Below are positions 1 to 8,228 of a stretch of DNA of 64,000 nt, piece by piece. A program made the translations under genes and the position numbers. The first letter of the stretch is position 1, and each line of letters opens with the position of its first letter. Source of the stretch: Tautonia marina (GTDB taxonomy: Bacteria; Planctomycetota; Planctomycetia; Isosphaerales; Isosphaeraceae); contig NZ_WEZF01000012.1 in NCBI RefSeq assembly GCF_009177065.1, positions 1-64,000 on the forward strand, written 5' to 3'. The notes beneath the pieces were generated by a model, which made no database searches, was not told the DNA's origin, and saw only the letters and a list, made by a program, of their open reading frames with translations.

Positions 1-603
1 CCTTCAGACGAGTTCGTTCGCCTTTTCACAAAGCAGGTATACAACGGGTCGATAACCACGAATGTCAAACAGCAATTTACTCAACTCGTTGGGGATGCCT
101 TTCGTGATTTTATCAAAGAAATGGTCCAACAACGAATCCAAACCGCTCTCGACGGAGTCGAGCCTCGTGCATCTGAAACAGTCCCGGACTCCCGCAGTCT
201 CGATTGCCAGGAGGGTGATGAAGAAATCGTAACTACTGAAGAGGAACTCGAAGGTTACCATATCGTCCGGGCAATTCTCTCAAAACACGTTAATCCTCAG
301 CGGATCGTTATTCGCGACACCAAAAGCTATTGCGGAGTCCTACTTGACGACAACAATCGCAAGCCGATTTGCCGATTAAGATTCAATTATTCACAGAAGT
401 ATATAGGTCTTTTCGATTCCCAGCGAAACGAAGAAAAGTTCCCAATCGAAACGATAACTGACATCTATAAACACGAATCAAAGCTGGTCGATACTGTTAT
501 TTTCTACACAAACCAACAAGCAAAGCCTAAACTGTCGGCTCCCCCTCCGAATAATGGCGAAGAACTCGAAGCGTTATCAAGCACCGAATTAAGCGAAACT
601 TAA
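1..603 (+). CDS. HsdR-N-type restriction endonuclease-related protein, 3' part (5' end outside window)
   Basis: The frame is open from base 1 and ends at a TAA at 601-603, so only about 200 C-terminal residues are present. The text resembles the C-terminal half of the stand-alone type I restriction enzyme HsdR N-terminal-like family (HSDR_N_2). Recognisable pieces are EEELEGYHIVRAIL, the RDTKSYCGVLLDDNNRKPIC block and QKYIGLF, followed by a low-complexity tail. These proteins are roughly 350 residues long and carry a PD-(D/E)xK-like nuclease fold in the N-terminal part, which lies outside the window, so catalysis cannot be judged. Codons here are visibly AT-richer than in the genes that follow, which fits acquired DNA. 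Family confidence is good; a real restriction role is not shown. Confidence 0.75.
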   Translation, partial: PSDEFVRLFTKQVYNGSITTNVKQQFTQLVGDAFRDFIKEMVQQRIQTALDGVEPRASETVPDSRSLDCQEGDEEIVTTEEELEGYHIVRAILSKHVNPQRIVIRDTKSYCGVLLDDNNRKPICRLRFNYSQKYIGLFDSQRNEEKFPIETITDIYKHESKLVDTVIFYTNQQAKPKLSAPPPNNGEELEALSSTELSET

Positions 604-632
604 TAAAGTTGGTTGACATAGGAATCATTCCA

Positions 633-716
633 GCCTGCAGAGAGGAATGAATAGCTCCTTGGCACCCTAAGGATGCCGAACCAAGCGTCCTTCATTCCTC
701 TCCTAAATTCGCAGGC
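633..716. terminator. Large composite stem-loop between convergent genes
   Basis: An 11-bp perfect inverted repeat (641-651 with 691-701) is flanked by an outer GCCTGC/GCAGGC pair (633-638, 711-716). It encloses a smaller GGCACC/GGATGCC hairpin and a CTTGG/CCAAG pair. It lies between the end of the restriction-related gene and the end of the convergent dioxygenase gene. A bidirectional terminator is the simplest reading; there is no strong T-run, so a structured RNA or mobile-element end remains possible. Confidence 0.5.
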
Positions 717-736
717 ACCGTACCCCAGTCGAGACG

Positions 737-1402
737 TTACCCCTCGGGGGTCATCCCCAGCACCACGTCGAACCGCGCCTCCAGTTCACCGATCCGAGAA
801 CCTTCGATCGGCTTGAAATCGACCAGAACCGCGTGGCGATCTGCCGGATCGGTGATCCGTCGCAGAATGCCGTCACGTTCATTGCCTGGGTGTCCGTTGA
901 CGTAGCACTGGGTGGTGAGCAGTGGCGTGCGGCCGTTCCAAATTTTGAAATGGATATGAGGCGTGCGGCCGGGATAGGGAACCGGCTTGATCGTTCGGAA
1001 GTAATAGGACCCGTCCGAGCCGGTCAGGAAGCGGCCGAACCCCTGGAAATGGGCGTCCCGATCGGAGCGGTTCGCGCTGCCGGTGTGCAGATAGGCTCCG
1101 TGAGCATCGACCTGCCAGATCTCGACCAGGGCATTCCGTACGGGCGATCCCGACGCATCGAGAATACGCCCCGAAAGGTGTGTGACCTCACCGACGGCCG
1201 GCGTGATCTCGTCGTTGATGATCAACAGATCGTTGTCCGTATCCAGCGGGAGCTGGTTCGGATAAAACGGCCCTTCGGTCTGCGGAGGCGTGCGGACCAG
1301 CTCCTCCGCGAAGGCCCCTCGCGTCATGAACATGGCCGCGCCGAACGAAAGCCCACCGATCATCTGCCGTCGATCGATTCGACGATTCTCCCATGATCCC
1401 AT
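737..1402 (-). CDS. Exported intradiol ring-cleavage dioxygenase (protocatechuate 3,4-dioxygenase-like)
   Basis: Intradiol dioxygenases cleave catechol-type rings between the two hydroxyls with a non-haem Fe(III). The usual ligand set is visible: Tyr104 (AYLHT), Tyr143, His149 and His151 (the latter three inside PYPGRTPHIHF), and the family's TEGPFYP motif lies near residue 42. The N-terminus has NRRIDRRQM followed by a hydrophobic stretch ending in AFA, which looks like a twin-arginine signal, so the enzyme probably acts outside the cytoplasm. The ATG at 1400-1402 is preferred over a start 12 codons upstream because AGGAGG sits six bases before it. About 221 residues fits this short secreted subgroup. 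The substrate cannot be told; no aromatic catabolism genes are nearby. Confidence 0.88.
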   Translation of the reverse strand: MGSWENRRIDRRQMIGGLSFGAAMFMTRGAFAEELVRTPPQTEGPFYPNQLPLDTDNDLLIINDEITPAVGEVTHLSGRILDASGSPVRNALVEIWQVDAHGAYLHTGSANRSDRDAHFQGFGRFLTGSDGSYYFRTIKPVPYPGRTPHIHFKIWNGRTPLLTTQCYVNGHPGNERDGILRRITDPADRHAVLVDFKPIEGSRIGELEARFDVVLGMTPEG

Positions 1403-1528
1403 CTCAGCCCTCCTGTCAGACAAAAACACGGTTCCCACGATCGGGGAATAAACGGGAAGCTCCTACCAATAGACAGCGTCAAGCAGCGGACGATCGGCTC
1501 ATCGAGCAGGCTCCAATTCGGAGAACGA

Positions 1529-2308
1529 TCAGCGATGCTCGTCGGATGACCCCGAACCAGAGGACGATCGGTTCAAGGCGAACACCGAAACCAGTTCCGG
1601 CCGAATCATTTTCTCTCCCATCGAAAATCCCGGTCGGAGCCGAGCGGCGATGCGCTTGGCTTGCTCCGGATGATCGGTTGCCACCGTCGAAACCGCCCGT
1701 TGCCGCCGAGGTTCGAACGTGTCGTCCTCGGTTCGGAATGGCTCGACCCCCTGACGATAGAGAATGTCTTCGAGCCCTTGCTGCACGTCTCGGAGCAATC
1801 GGATCTCACGCTCCTCACCAACGGCCTCGGCCATCTTCCCCAGGTCGTCATGGAGCTGAATCAGGTCGATAAAGATGGGCTTGGTGATCTTCAACAGCAG
1901 ATCGTTCTTGTACTCCTGCAACTCTCCGTGGAGCCGATCCACCACCTTTTCCCGACTCGATTCCGCCCGGAACTCCCGGTCCACCACGGCCTGGAGCTTC
2001 TCAATCCGTCCGCCGAGCTGCGCGATGGCATCGAGGACCGGAGCCATCACGTCCACCGTCGGATCCTGAGTCTCGGTCGGCTCAGGGCCAATCACGTCGT
2101 CGGTCGGTTGATCCCAGGTGTCCACCACCTGATAGGCTGAGGCCGCCACGATCACGGCAACCTCAACCGCCTCGGGCTCTCCGGACGGGGTCGGCTCGTC
2201 CTCGGTCTCGATTTCGGACTCAGGGGGACGCTCGGGATCATCGGGATGAGACGGGTCGTTCATCATCTGCTCATCAATGAAAAGGGTACGGCTCCAATAG
2301 GTCGGCAT
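1529..2308 (-). CDS. GrpE-like nucleotide exchange factor
   Basis: The protein has about 259 residues. An acidic, proline-rich N-terminal third is followed by a helical stretch (RIEKLQAVVDREFRAES) and then a GrpE-like C-terminal part with QGVEPF, ATDHPEQ, RPGFSMGEKMIRPELV and SVF, matching the helix bundle and beta-wing of GrpE. It starts three bases after the stop of the GTPase gene upstream, so the two are almost certainly co-translated. No dnaK or dnaJ is nearby, which argues for a dedicated adaptor rather than the housekeeping GrpE. A role in exchanging nucleotide on an Hsp70-like partner, or on the neighbouring GTPase, is inference. Part of the acidic N-terminus may be disordered. Confidence 0.75.
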   Translation of the reverse strand: MPTYWSRTLFIDEQMMNDPSHPDDPERPPESEIETEDEPTPSGEPEAVEVAVIVAASAYQVVDTWDQPTDDVIGPEPTETQDPTVDVMAPVLDAIAQLGGRIEKLQAVVDREFRAESSREKVVDRLHGELQEYKNDLLLKITKPIFIDLIQLHDDLGKMAEAVGEEREIRLLRDVQQGLEDILYRQGVEPFRTEDDTFEPRRQRAVSTVATDHPEQAKRIAARLRPGFSMGEKMIRPELVSVFALNRSSSGSGSSDEHR

Positions 2309-2311
2309 TGA

Positions 2312-3586
2312 TCAGCGAATCAACCCTTGTTGCCGAAGCAACCAGAGCAGCGGCCGTTCGACCAGCAACGGAGTCGGCAGTGGCTGAGCCGCGTCGTCCT
2401 CGGCTCCGGCGGCATCCCCCAGTGCGGAGCACGCAAAAAACCGATGACGGGGAAAGTCAATGCTCAAATGTTCCAAAAACGACATCTGATCCCATCGCCT
2501 CATGGCCGCCTGAACCTCGTCATGAACAAGCTGGTCACTCGGCTGGTCGGCCTTCGCTCCCGGAACCGACGCCGCCACCTCGTGCAGCGCGGTGCCAGGT
2601 GCCATCAGAGGCCCCCAGCGGTCCAGCTTGTTCAGGCAGATCGCCAGCGGTACGCGAACCGGAGTCCGTTCGAAAAAGCTGGCGAGTTTCGAAAGGTCTT
2701 CGCGATAGTCGGCCGGCGGGGCGATCGCCTCTTTCGGGGTCAGACGAAGCCGAGGATCGGACGCGACCTGCGGCAATCGCATCGGATCAATCAGCAAGAG
2801 CAGTCCCTTGGCTCGCTGAATCAGGTGACCCGCTTCGCGACGAAGGACCGAGAAGTTCATCTCCCAGTCTTCACCCGCCATGTCCGAAAACGAGAGCAAG
2901 GGCTCGGCCCCCCCCTTGCCTCGGCGTTTCACCCGATACACGAGCGGCTGCAACACGCGCCGGTTCATCTCAAGAGGGGGCGTTGGCATGTGAGCCTGCC
3001 GAGTGACCTCTCCCCACTGACCGACCCCAACCCCCTCCATCGCCGACCCGTAGGTCACGTCCTGGTACTCCTGACGATAGCGCCGCCGCACCTCCTCGTC
3101 GATTGGCTCCAGCAGCAAGCCTCGTTCGGGGCCGACATGCTGATTCAGCTCATGCAGCACGACCGTCATGAAGGTCGTTTTTCCCACCGATTGCGGCCCG
3201 AAAATCGTTAAGTGCCCTGACCTCCTGGCGATCGCCGCCTCGGGCATTCGTTGATGACATCGCGGACACAATCGGCAATCGGTCGCTCGACCACACTGGG
3301 GACAATCCAGTGATCCCGGCAAGATCATCCAGTCCATCAGGCGACGAACGCCCCGACGCTCGTCTCGCCTCGGATCGACCCACCACGGACTCCGAACCAT
3401 CGAGTCGGCGTTCGGCCCGAAGAACGTTTTCGTCAGAATCGGGTCCTCGACCTGCCGACCAAAATCGGTTTCGCAGACGGAACTCTCACATTTTAGATGC
3501 AGTTCGAAGGCCGCGAACCGCTCAAAGCAGAACGGGCACTGCACGCGCCGAAGCGGATCAAGTCGAGTCAACAGGTCCAGTGGCAT
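2312..3586 (-). CDS. Zinc-ribbon P-loop GTPase of the DO-GTPase2/TRAFAC type
   Basis: Two cysteine clusters (CPFC at 17-20 with Cys33 and Cys38; CPQC at 95-98 with CRLCPRC near 104-110) look like zinc ribbons. They precede a GTPase core with Walker A GPQSVGKT (130-137), a DxxG-type DMAGED (235-240) and the guanine-specificity motif NKLD (319-322). This order matches the double-GTPase/TRAFAC-like GTPases placed at the centre of predicted NTP-dependent conflict systems. The ATG at 3584-3586 is preferred because it gives a compact start before the first ribbon; a TTG 20 codons upstream is possible. The gene ends three bases before the GrpE-like gene. Its likely regulator, a GAP1-type protein, is encoded at 14.8-18.1 kb. 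The GTPase call is strong; the system role is inference. Confidence 0.75.
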   Translation of the reverse strand: MPLDLLTRLDPLRRVQCPFCFERFAAFELHLKCESSVCETDFGRQVEDPILTKTFFGPNADSMVRSPWWVDPRRDERRGVRRLMDWMILPGSLDCPQCGRATDCRLCPRCHQRMPEAAIARRSGHLTIFGPQSVGKTTFMTVVLHELNQHVGPERGLLLEPIDEEVRRRYRQEYQDVTYGSAMEGVGVGQWGEVTRQAHMPTPPLEMNRRVLQPLVYRVKRRGKGGAEPLLSFSDMAGEDWEMNFSVLRREAGHLIQRAKGLLLLIDPMRLPQVASDPRLRLTPKEAIAPPADYREDLSKLASFFERTPVRVPLAICLNKLDRWGPLMAPGTALHEVAASVPGAKADQPSDQLVHDEVQAAMRRWDQMSFLEHLSIDFPRHRFFACSALGDAAGAEDDAAQPLPTPLLVERPLLWLLRQQGLIR

Positions 3587-3851
3587 CGGCAGACTCGGAC
3601 GACAGAGCCAAGGGGCCTGACCGGCGACCTCGCGATCACCGGGCAATCAATCCATCGTCGCTGAATTGCCTGGTGCATTCAACGGTCCAGACCACCCCGA
3701 TGAAGATCGGTGAACCTCCCGGAATTCCCCCAGCCGTTCACGCCTCGATCGAGATCGGCTGTTCATCGAAGTCTGTCGGGACTAAGATCTGAAGGTATCC
3801 GCTCAATTCCTCTTGCTCCGGACTGGGCCTTTGAATCGCCCTTCGGTCCTC

Positions 3852-4472
3852 ATGCTGCGTCGCTTTCCCCTTGCCGCCTGGATCACCCTGAGCGTCACTT
3901 TGGTCGCGGCCGGTGCCTCGATTCGGTTCGACGGCACGTATCTGGTGTCCGATCAACTCGTATTGGGCATGCTCTTCTTTGTCTCGGCGTTCATGCTCAC
4001 CGTCGCCTTGATCTGCTGGCTCCCGCTGCTCCGACGCCTTCCCGACACCCGCTCCACCGGCCGAATCGTGATCCTCTTCGTCCTTGCTCCCGCCCTCTCG
4101 ATGGGACTCCTCGCGAGCATGGCGCTCGAAAGTGAAGAAGCCGCTGCCGCTCGCCAACGAACCCACCTGATGCGCGTGGCCCAACTGATCGTTGACGATT
4201 TCAGCGAGCGCGGCCGCATGCCCGTCCTGTTCGACGATGCCTTGCAACGCTCCGACGACCCGCTGCCCCATCGCGGCGATGCCAATGGTCGATCACTCGT
4301 CTATCGCAAGCTCGATGCCGACTCCGCCCTGCTCTGTGCCCCCGATTGCCGGGTCCACATCGAGATCGAGGGAACCACCATCCAGTACCAGACCTGGCCC
4401 AAAGGTCATCCCGACCCCTGCGGCATGCACTCCGATTCGTCCTACTGGACCAACGCCGAGCCGGCTCCCTGA
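3852..4472 (+). CDS. Membrane protein of unknown function
   Basis: I do not recognise the family. The ATG at 3852 gives about 206 residues with three hydrophobic segments (AAWITLSVTLVAAGASI, LVLGMLFFVSAFMLTVALI and IVILFVLAPALSMGLLAS). A soluble C-terminal half follows, with cysteines in a CAPDC pair and a late CGMHSD. The C-terminal half resembles a small extracytoplasmic domain, possibly disulphide-bonded. A TTG 13 codons upstream is an alternative start. The gene converges on tpx and the two share a hairpin between them. No function is proposed. Confidence 0.6.
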   Translation: MLRRFPLAAWITLSVTLVAAGASIRFDGTYLVSDQLVLGMLFFVSAFMLTVALICWLPLLRRLPDTRSTGRIVILFVLAPALSMGLLASMALESEEAAAARQRTHLMRVAQLIVDDFSERGRMPVLFDDALQRSDDPLPHRGDANGRSLVYRKLDADSALLCAPDCRVHIEIEGTTIQYQTWPKGHPDPCGMHSDSSYWTNAEPAP

Positions 4473-4506
4473 TCCCCCGACGAGCCCCGTTCGATGCGTA
4501 AGGACC

Positions 4507-4526
4507 GCCGATCCCTCACGATCGGC
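4507..4526. terminator. Hairpin between convergent genes
   Basis: GCCGATC and GATCGGC form a perfect 7-bp stem around a 6-base loop, midway between the ends of the membrane protein gene and tpx. A bidirectional terminator is likely; there is no T-tract. Confidence 0.45.
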
Positions 4527-4565
4527 AGTCCCGTTTCGCACCGTCGTCGAACCCGAGCGGTCACC

Positions 4566-5105
4566 TCAAACGCCGGCCGCCTTCTTCAGCGCCTCGATCG
4601 CAGGAGCGTAATCCGGCTCGCTGGCCACTTCCTTCACATATTCCACATGCGTGATCGTTCCGTTCGGATCGACCACAAACAACGCCCTTGCCAGCAACGG
4701 GACCGGAACTCCGGACATCAGAACGCCGTAATGCGTACCGAAGCTCTGGTTATGCAGGTCGGAAAGGTTCGTCATGTTCCCGATCTGCGCCTCATCGCAG
4801 AAGCGGGCCATGGCAAACGGCAGGTCGGTGCTGATCGTGTACGCGGCGACCTTGTCCCCCAGCTCTTTCAAGGTGCTCGACAGGGTCCGGGTTTGCGTGT
4901 TGCAAACCGGGGTGTCTAGCGACGGCACGACGCTGAACAGCCGGGCCTTGCCGCTCGTCTCCTTCAACGTCACCACTTCCAGACCCGACGCTCCCTTCGT
5001 CACGCAAGAAAACTCAGGAGCCGAGTCTCCCACGTTCAGGCGGGGCCCCACCAGGTCGATCGGGTTGCCCTTCATCGTCACTTCGCCGCTGCGCGTTGCT
5101 GCCAT
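4566..5105 (-). CDS. tpx: Thiol peroxidase (Tpx-type peroxiredoxin)
   Basis: Tpx reduces hydrogen peroxide and organic peroxides using thioredoxin. The 179-residue protein carries the signature PSLDTPVC with the peroxidatic Cys68, preceded by SVV, and the resolving cysteine Cys103 in ARFCDE, the standard atypical 2-Cys pair of this family. The N-terminal KGNPIDLVGP and DSAPEF segments also match. The ATG at 5103-5105 is supported by GGGAGA nine bases upstream. It is a cytoplasmic enzyme in Gram-negative-type bacteria. Its neighbour on the same strand is a sugar-isomerase-like gene 68 bases upstream; I see no regulatory site for an OxyR-type factor. Confidence 0.93.
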   Translation of the reverse strand: MAATRSGEVTMKGNPIDLVGPRLNVGDSAPEFSCVTKGASGLEVVTLKETSGKARLFSVVPSLDTPVCNTQTRTLSSTLKELGDKVAAYTISTDLPFAMARFCDEAQIGNMTNLSDLHNQSFGTHYGVLMSGVPVPLLARALFVVDPNGTITHVEYVKEVASEPDYAPAIEALKKAAGV

Positions 5106-5173
5106 CGGTCAATTCTCCCATCCCACGGATTCTCATCTCGATTGGGTCATGATTCCACCGAACCATGATCACG

Positions 5174-6004
5174 TCACCCCTGAGCTGCCGCCAGCGTTCG
5201 CCGGAGGCAATCGAGGCTCTGACGCGCGGTTTCCTCAGCGCCGGGGGTGAAGTCAAACACCTCAACCGAAACCCAGCGATCGTATCCCGAGTCCACCAGC
5301 GCCTTCATGATCGGGCCGAAGTCCGTTGCTCCCATGCCCGGCCCTCTCAGATTCGGGTCGTTGGCATGGAAGTGACCGGCATACGGGGCATGCTGCCGGA
5401 TCAAGTCGGGAACCGTCCCGCCCGGATCGCTCGACATCGCCTTGACGTCCAGGTGCAGCGTGACCTTCGGATGCCCCACCCGTTCGATCAACGCCCGCGT
5501 CTCGTCAATGCTCGTCAAGAAGTTCGTTTCCTCGCTCGTGAGCGGCTCCATGCACAGCTCGACGCCGTGCGCCTCCAGGTCGTCGGTCACCGCCTGAAGC
5601 ACCTCGACCGCGAATCGCTCGCCGTCTTCCCGCGAGACGTCCATCGCAATGTCTCGCTGCTTCGGCGATCCGAAGACCATCACCGAACCGCCCATGTCCT
5701 TCGTCGCTTCGATCAAGACCTTCAGATAATCGATCGTGTTGAACCGTACCGTCGGATCGGGACTGGTCAGGTGATAGCCTTCCGTCTTGGCCAGGAGCCA
5801 GTGCAGGCCGATCGTTTCGAGACCCGCATCGGCGATCGTTCGGCGAATTTCGGCGCGGCGATCCTTTCCCAACATGGTGATCAAGGGGGCCAGCGTGAAG
5901 GGGGCCAGCTCGATCCCTTCGTACCCGATCGACTTGACCTCGGCACAGGTCCGTGCCAGGTCCCATCCTTCGAACAACTCATTGCAAATGCCAAATCGAA
6001 TCAT
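5174..6004 (-). CDS. Sugar phosphate isomerase/epimerase-like TIM-barrel protein
   Basis: About 276 residues of the xylose-isomerase-like TIM-barrel superfamily (AP_endonuc_2 fold). Typical barrel pieces are GYEGIELAPF, ETIGLHWL, ELCMEPL with a metal-binding Glu, VTLHLDVKAM with Asp, GHFHANDPN with His, and WVSVEVFDF with a final Glu, so the acidic/His metal site looks intact. The start at MIRFGICNE (ATG 6002-6004) is chosen over an upstream start because AGGAC lies eight bases before it and family members begin here. Substrates in this family range from hexuloses to inosose and cannot be read from sequence. Nothing in the neighbourhood points to one sugar. Confidence 0.85.
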   Translation of the reverse strand: MIRFGICNELFEGWDLARTCAEVKSIGYEGIELAPFTLAPLITMLGKDRRAEIRRTIADAGLETIGLHWLLAKTEGYHLTSPDPTVRFNTIDYLKVLIEATKDMGGSVMVFGSPKQRDIAMDVSREDGERFAVEVLQAVTDDLEAHGVELCMEPLTSEETNFLTSIDETRALIERVGHPKVTLHLDVKAMSSDPGGTVPDLIRQHAPYAGHFHANDPNLRGPGMGATDFGPIMKALVDSGYDRWVSVEVFDFTPGAEETARQSLDCLRRTLAAAQG

Positions 6005-6140
6005 TGCGTTGTCCTGTTCCGATGAGAAAGAGAATTCGATCGAATGATGGCGTCCGATCAACAACGAAGAGTCAGTCGCGGTGAGTCGATTCCGTCACTC
6101 CGGGACGGCTCGATTCCCCCCATTGCCCGATGAGCTTGCG

Positions 6141-7025
6141 TCACACCCCCGCCGATTGCTCTGCCGAGGCAACCGTGTTGGCCAGCAGCATCGCGATGGT
6201 CATGGGGCCGACTCCTCCCGGAACCGGCGAGATCCACGAGGCCACCTCGGCGGCCTCGTCGAACACGACATCGCCGCAAAGGCTGCCGTCCTCCTTCCGG
6301 TGAATCCCCACGTCTACCACCACCGCCCCCGGCTTGATCCAGTCTCCCCGGACAAACTCGGGCCGCCCGACCGCCGCGATCAGCACGTCCGCCTCTCGAA
6401 CGATCTCCGAAATCTCCTGGCTGGCCGAGTGGCAGACCGTGACCGTCGCGTCGCCGAACGCACCCTTCTGGAGCAACAGCAGTGCCATCGGCTTGCCGAC
6501 AATGTTCGACCTTCCTAGCACCACCGCTCGTTTACCCTTCGTCTCGATTCCGTGCCGGCGCAGCAGTTCAACAACCCCCAGCGGCGTACACGACGCGAAC
6601 CTCGGCCGACCGATCGCCAGCAGGCCGACGTTTTCCGGGTGAAACCCGTCCACGTCCTTGCTCGGGCTCACCCGGTCGATCACCCGGTTCGGGTCAATCT
6701 GATTGGGCAAGGGCAACTGCACGAGAATCCCATCCACCGCCGGGTCGTCGTTCAGCCGATCGACGACCGCCAGCAGTTTCTCTTCACTCGTTGCGGACGG
6801 GAGGCGATGGACGGTCCCCTCCATTCCCACCTCTCGCGCCGCCTTCTCCTTGTTTCTGACATAGATCGCACTGGCCGGATCATCCCCGACCAGCACCGCC
6901 GTCAGGCCGGGCACCTTCCCCCGCTGTTCCCGAAGCACCGCCACCCGATCTCGAAGTTCGAGGCGAATCGCTCGGGCCGTCTCTTTCCCATCGAGGATCT
7001 GCGCCGGCACCACTCTCGCTCCCAT
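6141..7025 (-). CDS. folD: Bifunctional methylenetetrahydrofolate dehydrogenase/cyclohydrolase
   Basis: FolD interconverts 5,10-methylene-, methenyl- and 10-formyl-tetrahydrofolate in one-carbon metabolism. The 294 residues include the substrate-site YVRNKEKA with catalytic Lys59, the QLPLP motif, the KDVDGF loop, the NADP-binding GRSNIVGKP and the C-terminal PVPGGVGPMT signature. Length and motif order are standard. The ATG at 7023-7025 gives the expected N-terminus with ILDGKETA near residue 10. The gene stands alone, with the repeat-bearing gene-poor tract upstream of it. Confidence 0.95.
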   Translation of the reverse strand: MGARVVPAQILDGKETARAIRLELRDRVAVLREQRGKVPGLTAVLVGDDPASAIYVRNKEKAAREVGMEGTVHRLPSATSEEKLLAVVDRLNDDPAVDGILVQLPLPNQIDPNRVIDRVSPSKDVDGFHPENVGLLAIGRPRFASCTPLGVVELLRRHGIETKGKRAVVLGRSNIVGKPMALLLLQKGAFGDATVTVCHSASQEISEIVREADVLIAAVGRPEFVRGDWIKPGAVVVDVGIHRKEDGSLCGDVVFDEAAEVASWISPVPGGVGPMTIAMLLANTVASAEQSAGV

Positions 7026-7586
7026 CCCTTCACCCGACTCCGCCGATCGGCCCGGCTCGCCACGGTGAACTCACTCGATTGTCCTGTGGATTGTCCCCAA
7101 AAGGCCCCCGATGGGCCGAGTTCCCCTCGTCGAGCGTTCAATCGTCTGGAGGCCCCAAGAGTGACGGCTCGTCGCCGCAACTGCCAGGGTTCCTGGTCCG
7201 ACCGAGCCGACGACGCAACGCCTCTCAGCCTTGGCGAGGAATGCGCAGCGGAGTTCCTCGGAGCGCAATCCCCCTCCGCGATGCGATTGCGGAGCGATCA
7301 GGGGTCGATCTCTCGCGCTCCCCGTCCTCCCTCAGGTCAAGGGCCGAGTATATCCCCCCCTCCCCGTTCCGGCGACCCCTCGCCGAATCTCCACCGATTG
7401 GATCAACTTTTCCTGACTATTGCTCCTCATTTCCACGATGATGTGAGAGATGCGCGATTCTCCCGAGCCGCACCTTGTCCCAACACGACCCGTTCGCCCC
7501 TCCGGTTTCTCAACCTTCATCCCAGTTCAGACGCACCACGATAATCGAAACCTCACTCTCGAACACCCAACGCTTCGGAACACCAC

Positions 7587-7615
7587 CCGTTTGACGGAAC
7601 GAACCGAGATGAATC
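7587..7615. repeat. 29-bp direct repeat, copy A
   Basis: This 29-base element (starting CCGTTTGACG, ending GAATC) recurs at 7824-7852 with four substitutions, 237 bp away. Each copy lies about 55-85 bp before a GCGCACC array. A weaker relative (CCGAAACAAACGAACTCGAC) lies at about 8109-8128. Confidence 0.7.
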
Positions 7616-7669
7616 ACGCGAAGCGCTGTCTCTTGAACCACTTGGAACATCGCTCCCAGCGAGAATCGA

Positions 7670-7699
7670 GCGCACCTCGCGCGCACCGGTTGGCGCACC
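7670..7699. repeat. GCGCACC heptamer array 1
   Basis: Three exact GCGCACC words start at 7670, 7681 and 7693, that is 11 and 12 bp apart, about one DNA turn. On the other strand they read GGTGCGC. This is the first of three such arrays upstream of mnmG. Confidence 0.7.
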
Positions 7700-7823
7700 C
7701 TTGGCTCGATTCGGTGCCGCCCCCACATCCTCGTGCGACGGACTACCGCATACGGACGCTCCAGGCACTTCGCCCCGCCCTCGAGCGCGTGGGCCCGATC
7801 CCCAGCCCCCGACAACACTCCTG

Positions 7824-7852
7824 CCGTTTGACGAAACGAACCGACACGAATC
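7824..7852. repeat. 29-bp direct repeat, copy B
   Basis: Second copy of the element at 7587-7615, matching 25 of 29 bases. It precedes array 2 by about 55 bp, so the larger unit is repeat plus array, repeated at roughly 240-280 bp. Confidence 0.7.
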
Positions 7853-7906
7853 TCCACAACCTCCTTGACGACAACAGGTTGAAAGACGACGCCCAAGAAC
7901 AATCAA

Positions 7907-7958
7907 GCGCACCGGAGGCGCACCGGAGGCGCACCGACAGGCGCACAGTGAGCGCACC
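7907..7958. repeat. GCGCACC heptamer array 2
   Basis: GCGCACC starts at 7907, 7918, 7929 and 7952, with a one-base variant (GCGCACA) at 7941. The spacings are 11, 11, 12 and 11 bp. A further isolated copy lies at 7986-7992. The first three units are joined by an identical GGAG/GGAGG linker, giving a short perfect tandem repeat. Confidence 0.8.
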
Positions 7959-8186
7959 GCGGCTGATCCAAGGAAAGTCACTCCTGCGCACCAAGCCCCT
8001 CATCTTCCCCAAACAGGTTCCTCAAACGCCCCCGTCCTCAACCCTTCCGGCCTCTCAGCACCCTGGAATTCTTGCCAACAATCGATTACGCAACCCCAAG
8101 AACGTCCCCCGAAACAAACGAACTCGACTGCTCACAAATTCTTGAGAATTCATGACGTTACGCCGAATCCTGAGACGCTCACCCTG

Positions 8187-8228
8187 GCGCACCTCAAGGC
8201 GCCCCGAGGGCGCACCGGGAGGCGCACC
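8187..8228. repeat. GCGCACC heptamer array 3
   Basis: GCGCACC at 8187, 8210 and 8222, with a variant GCGCCCC at 8199; spacings are 12, 11 and 12 bp. It lies about 200 bp before the mnmG start codon. Confidence 0.75.

Noticed and set aside
3738-4271. 177-codon minus-strand frame opposite the small membrane protein
   Set aside because: It is rich in Glu, Gly, Asp and Gln without hydrophobic core, whereas the plus strand shows clear membrane segments.
7079-7095. DnaA-box-like word TGTGGATTG near the folD-mnmG tract
   Set aside because: Only one imperfect copy is seen, too little to call an origin on DnaA boxes; the iteron arrays are reported on their own merit.
7450-8145. 231-codon plus-strand frame across the repeat tract
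   Set aside because: Its sequence is dominated by Arg, Pro, Ser and His produced by the repeats, with no ribosome site and no fold-like pattern.
7670-8228. CRISPR array
   Set aside because: The repeated words are only 7 bases at 11-12 bp spacing, there are no spacer-sized units, and no cas genes are present.
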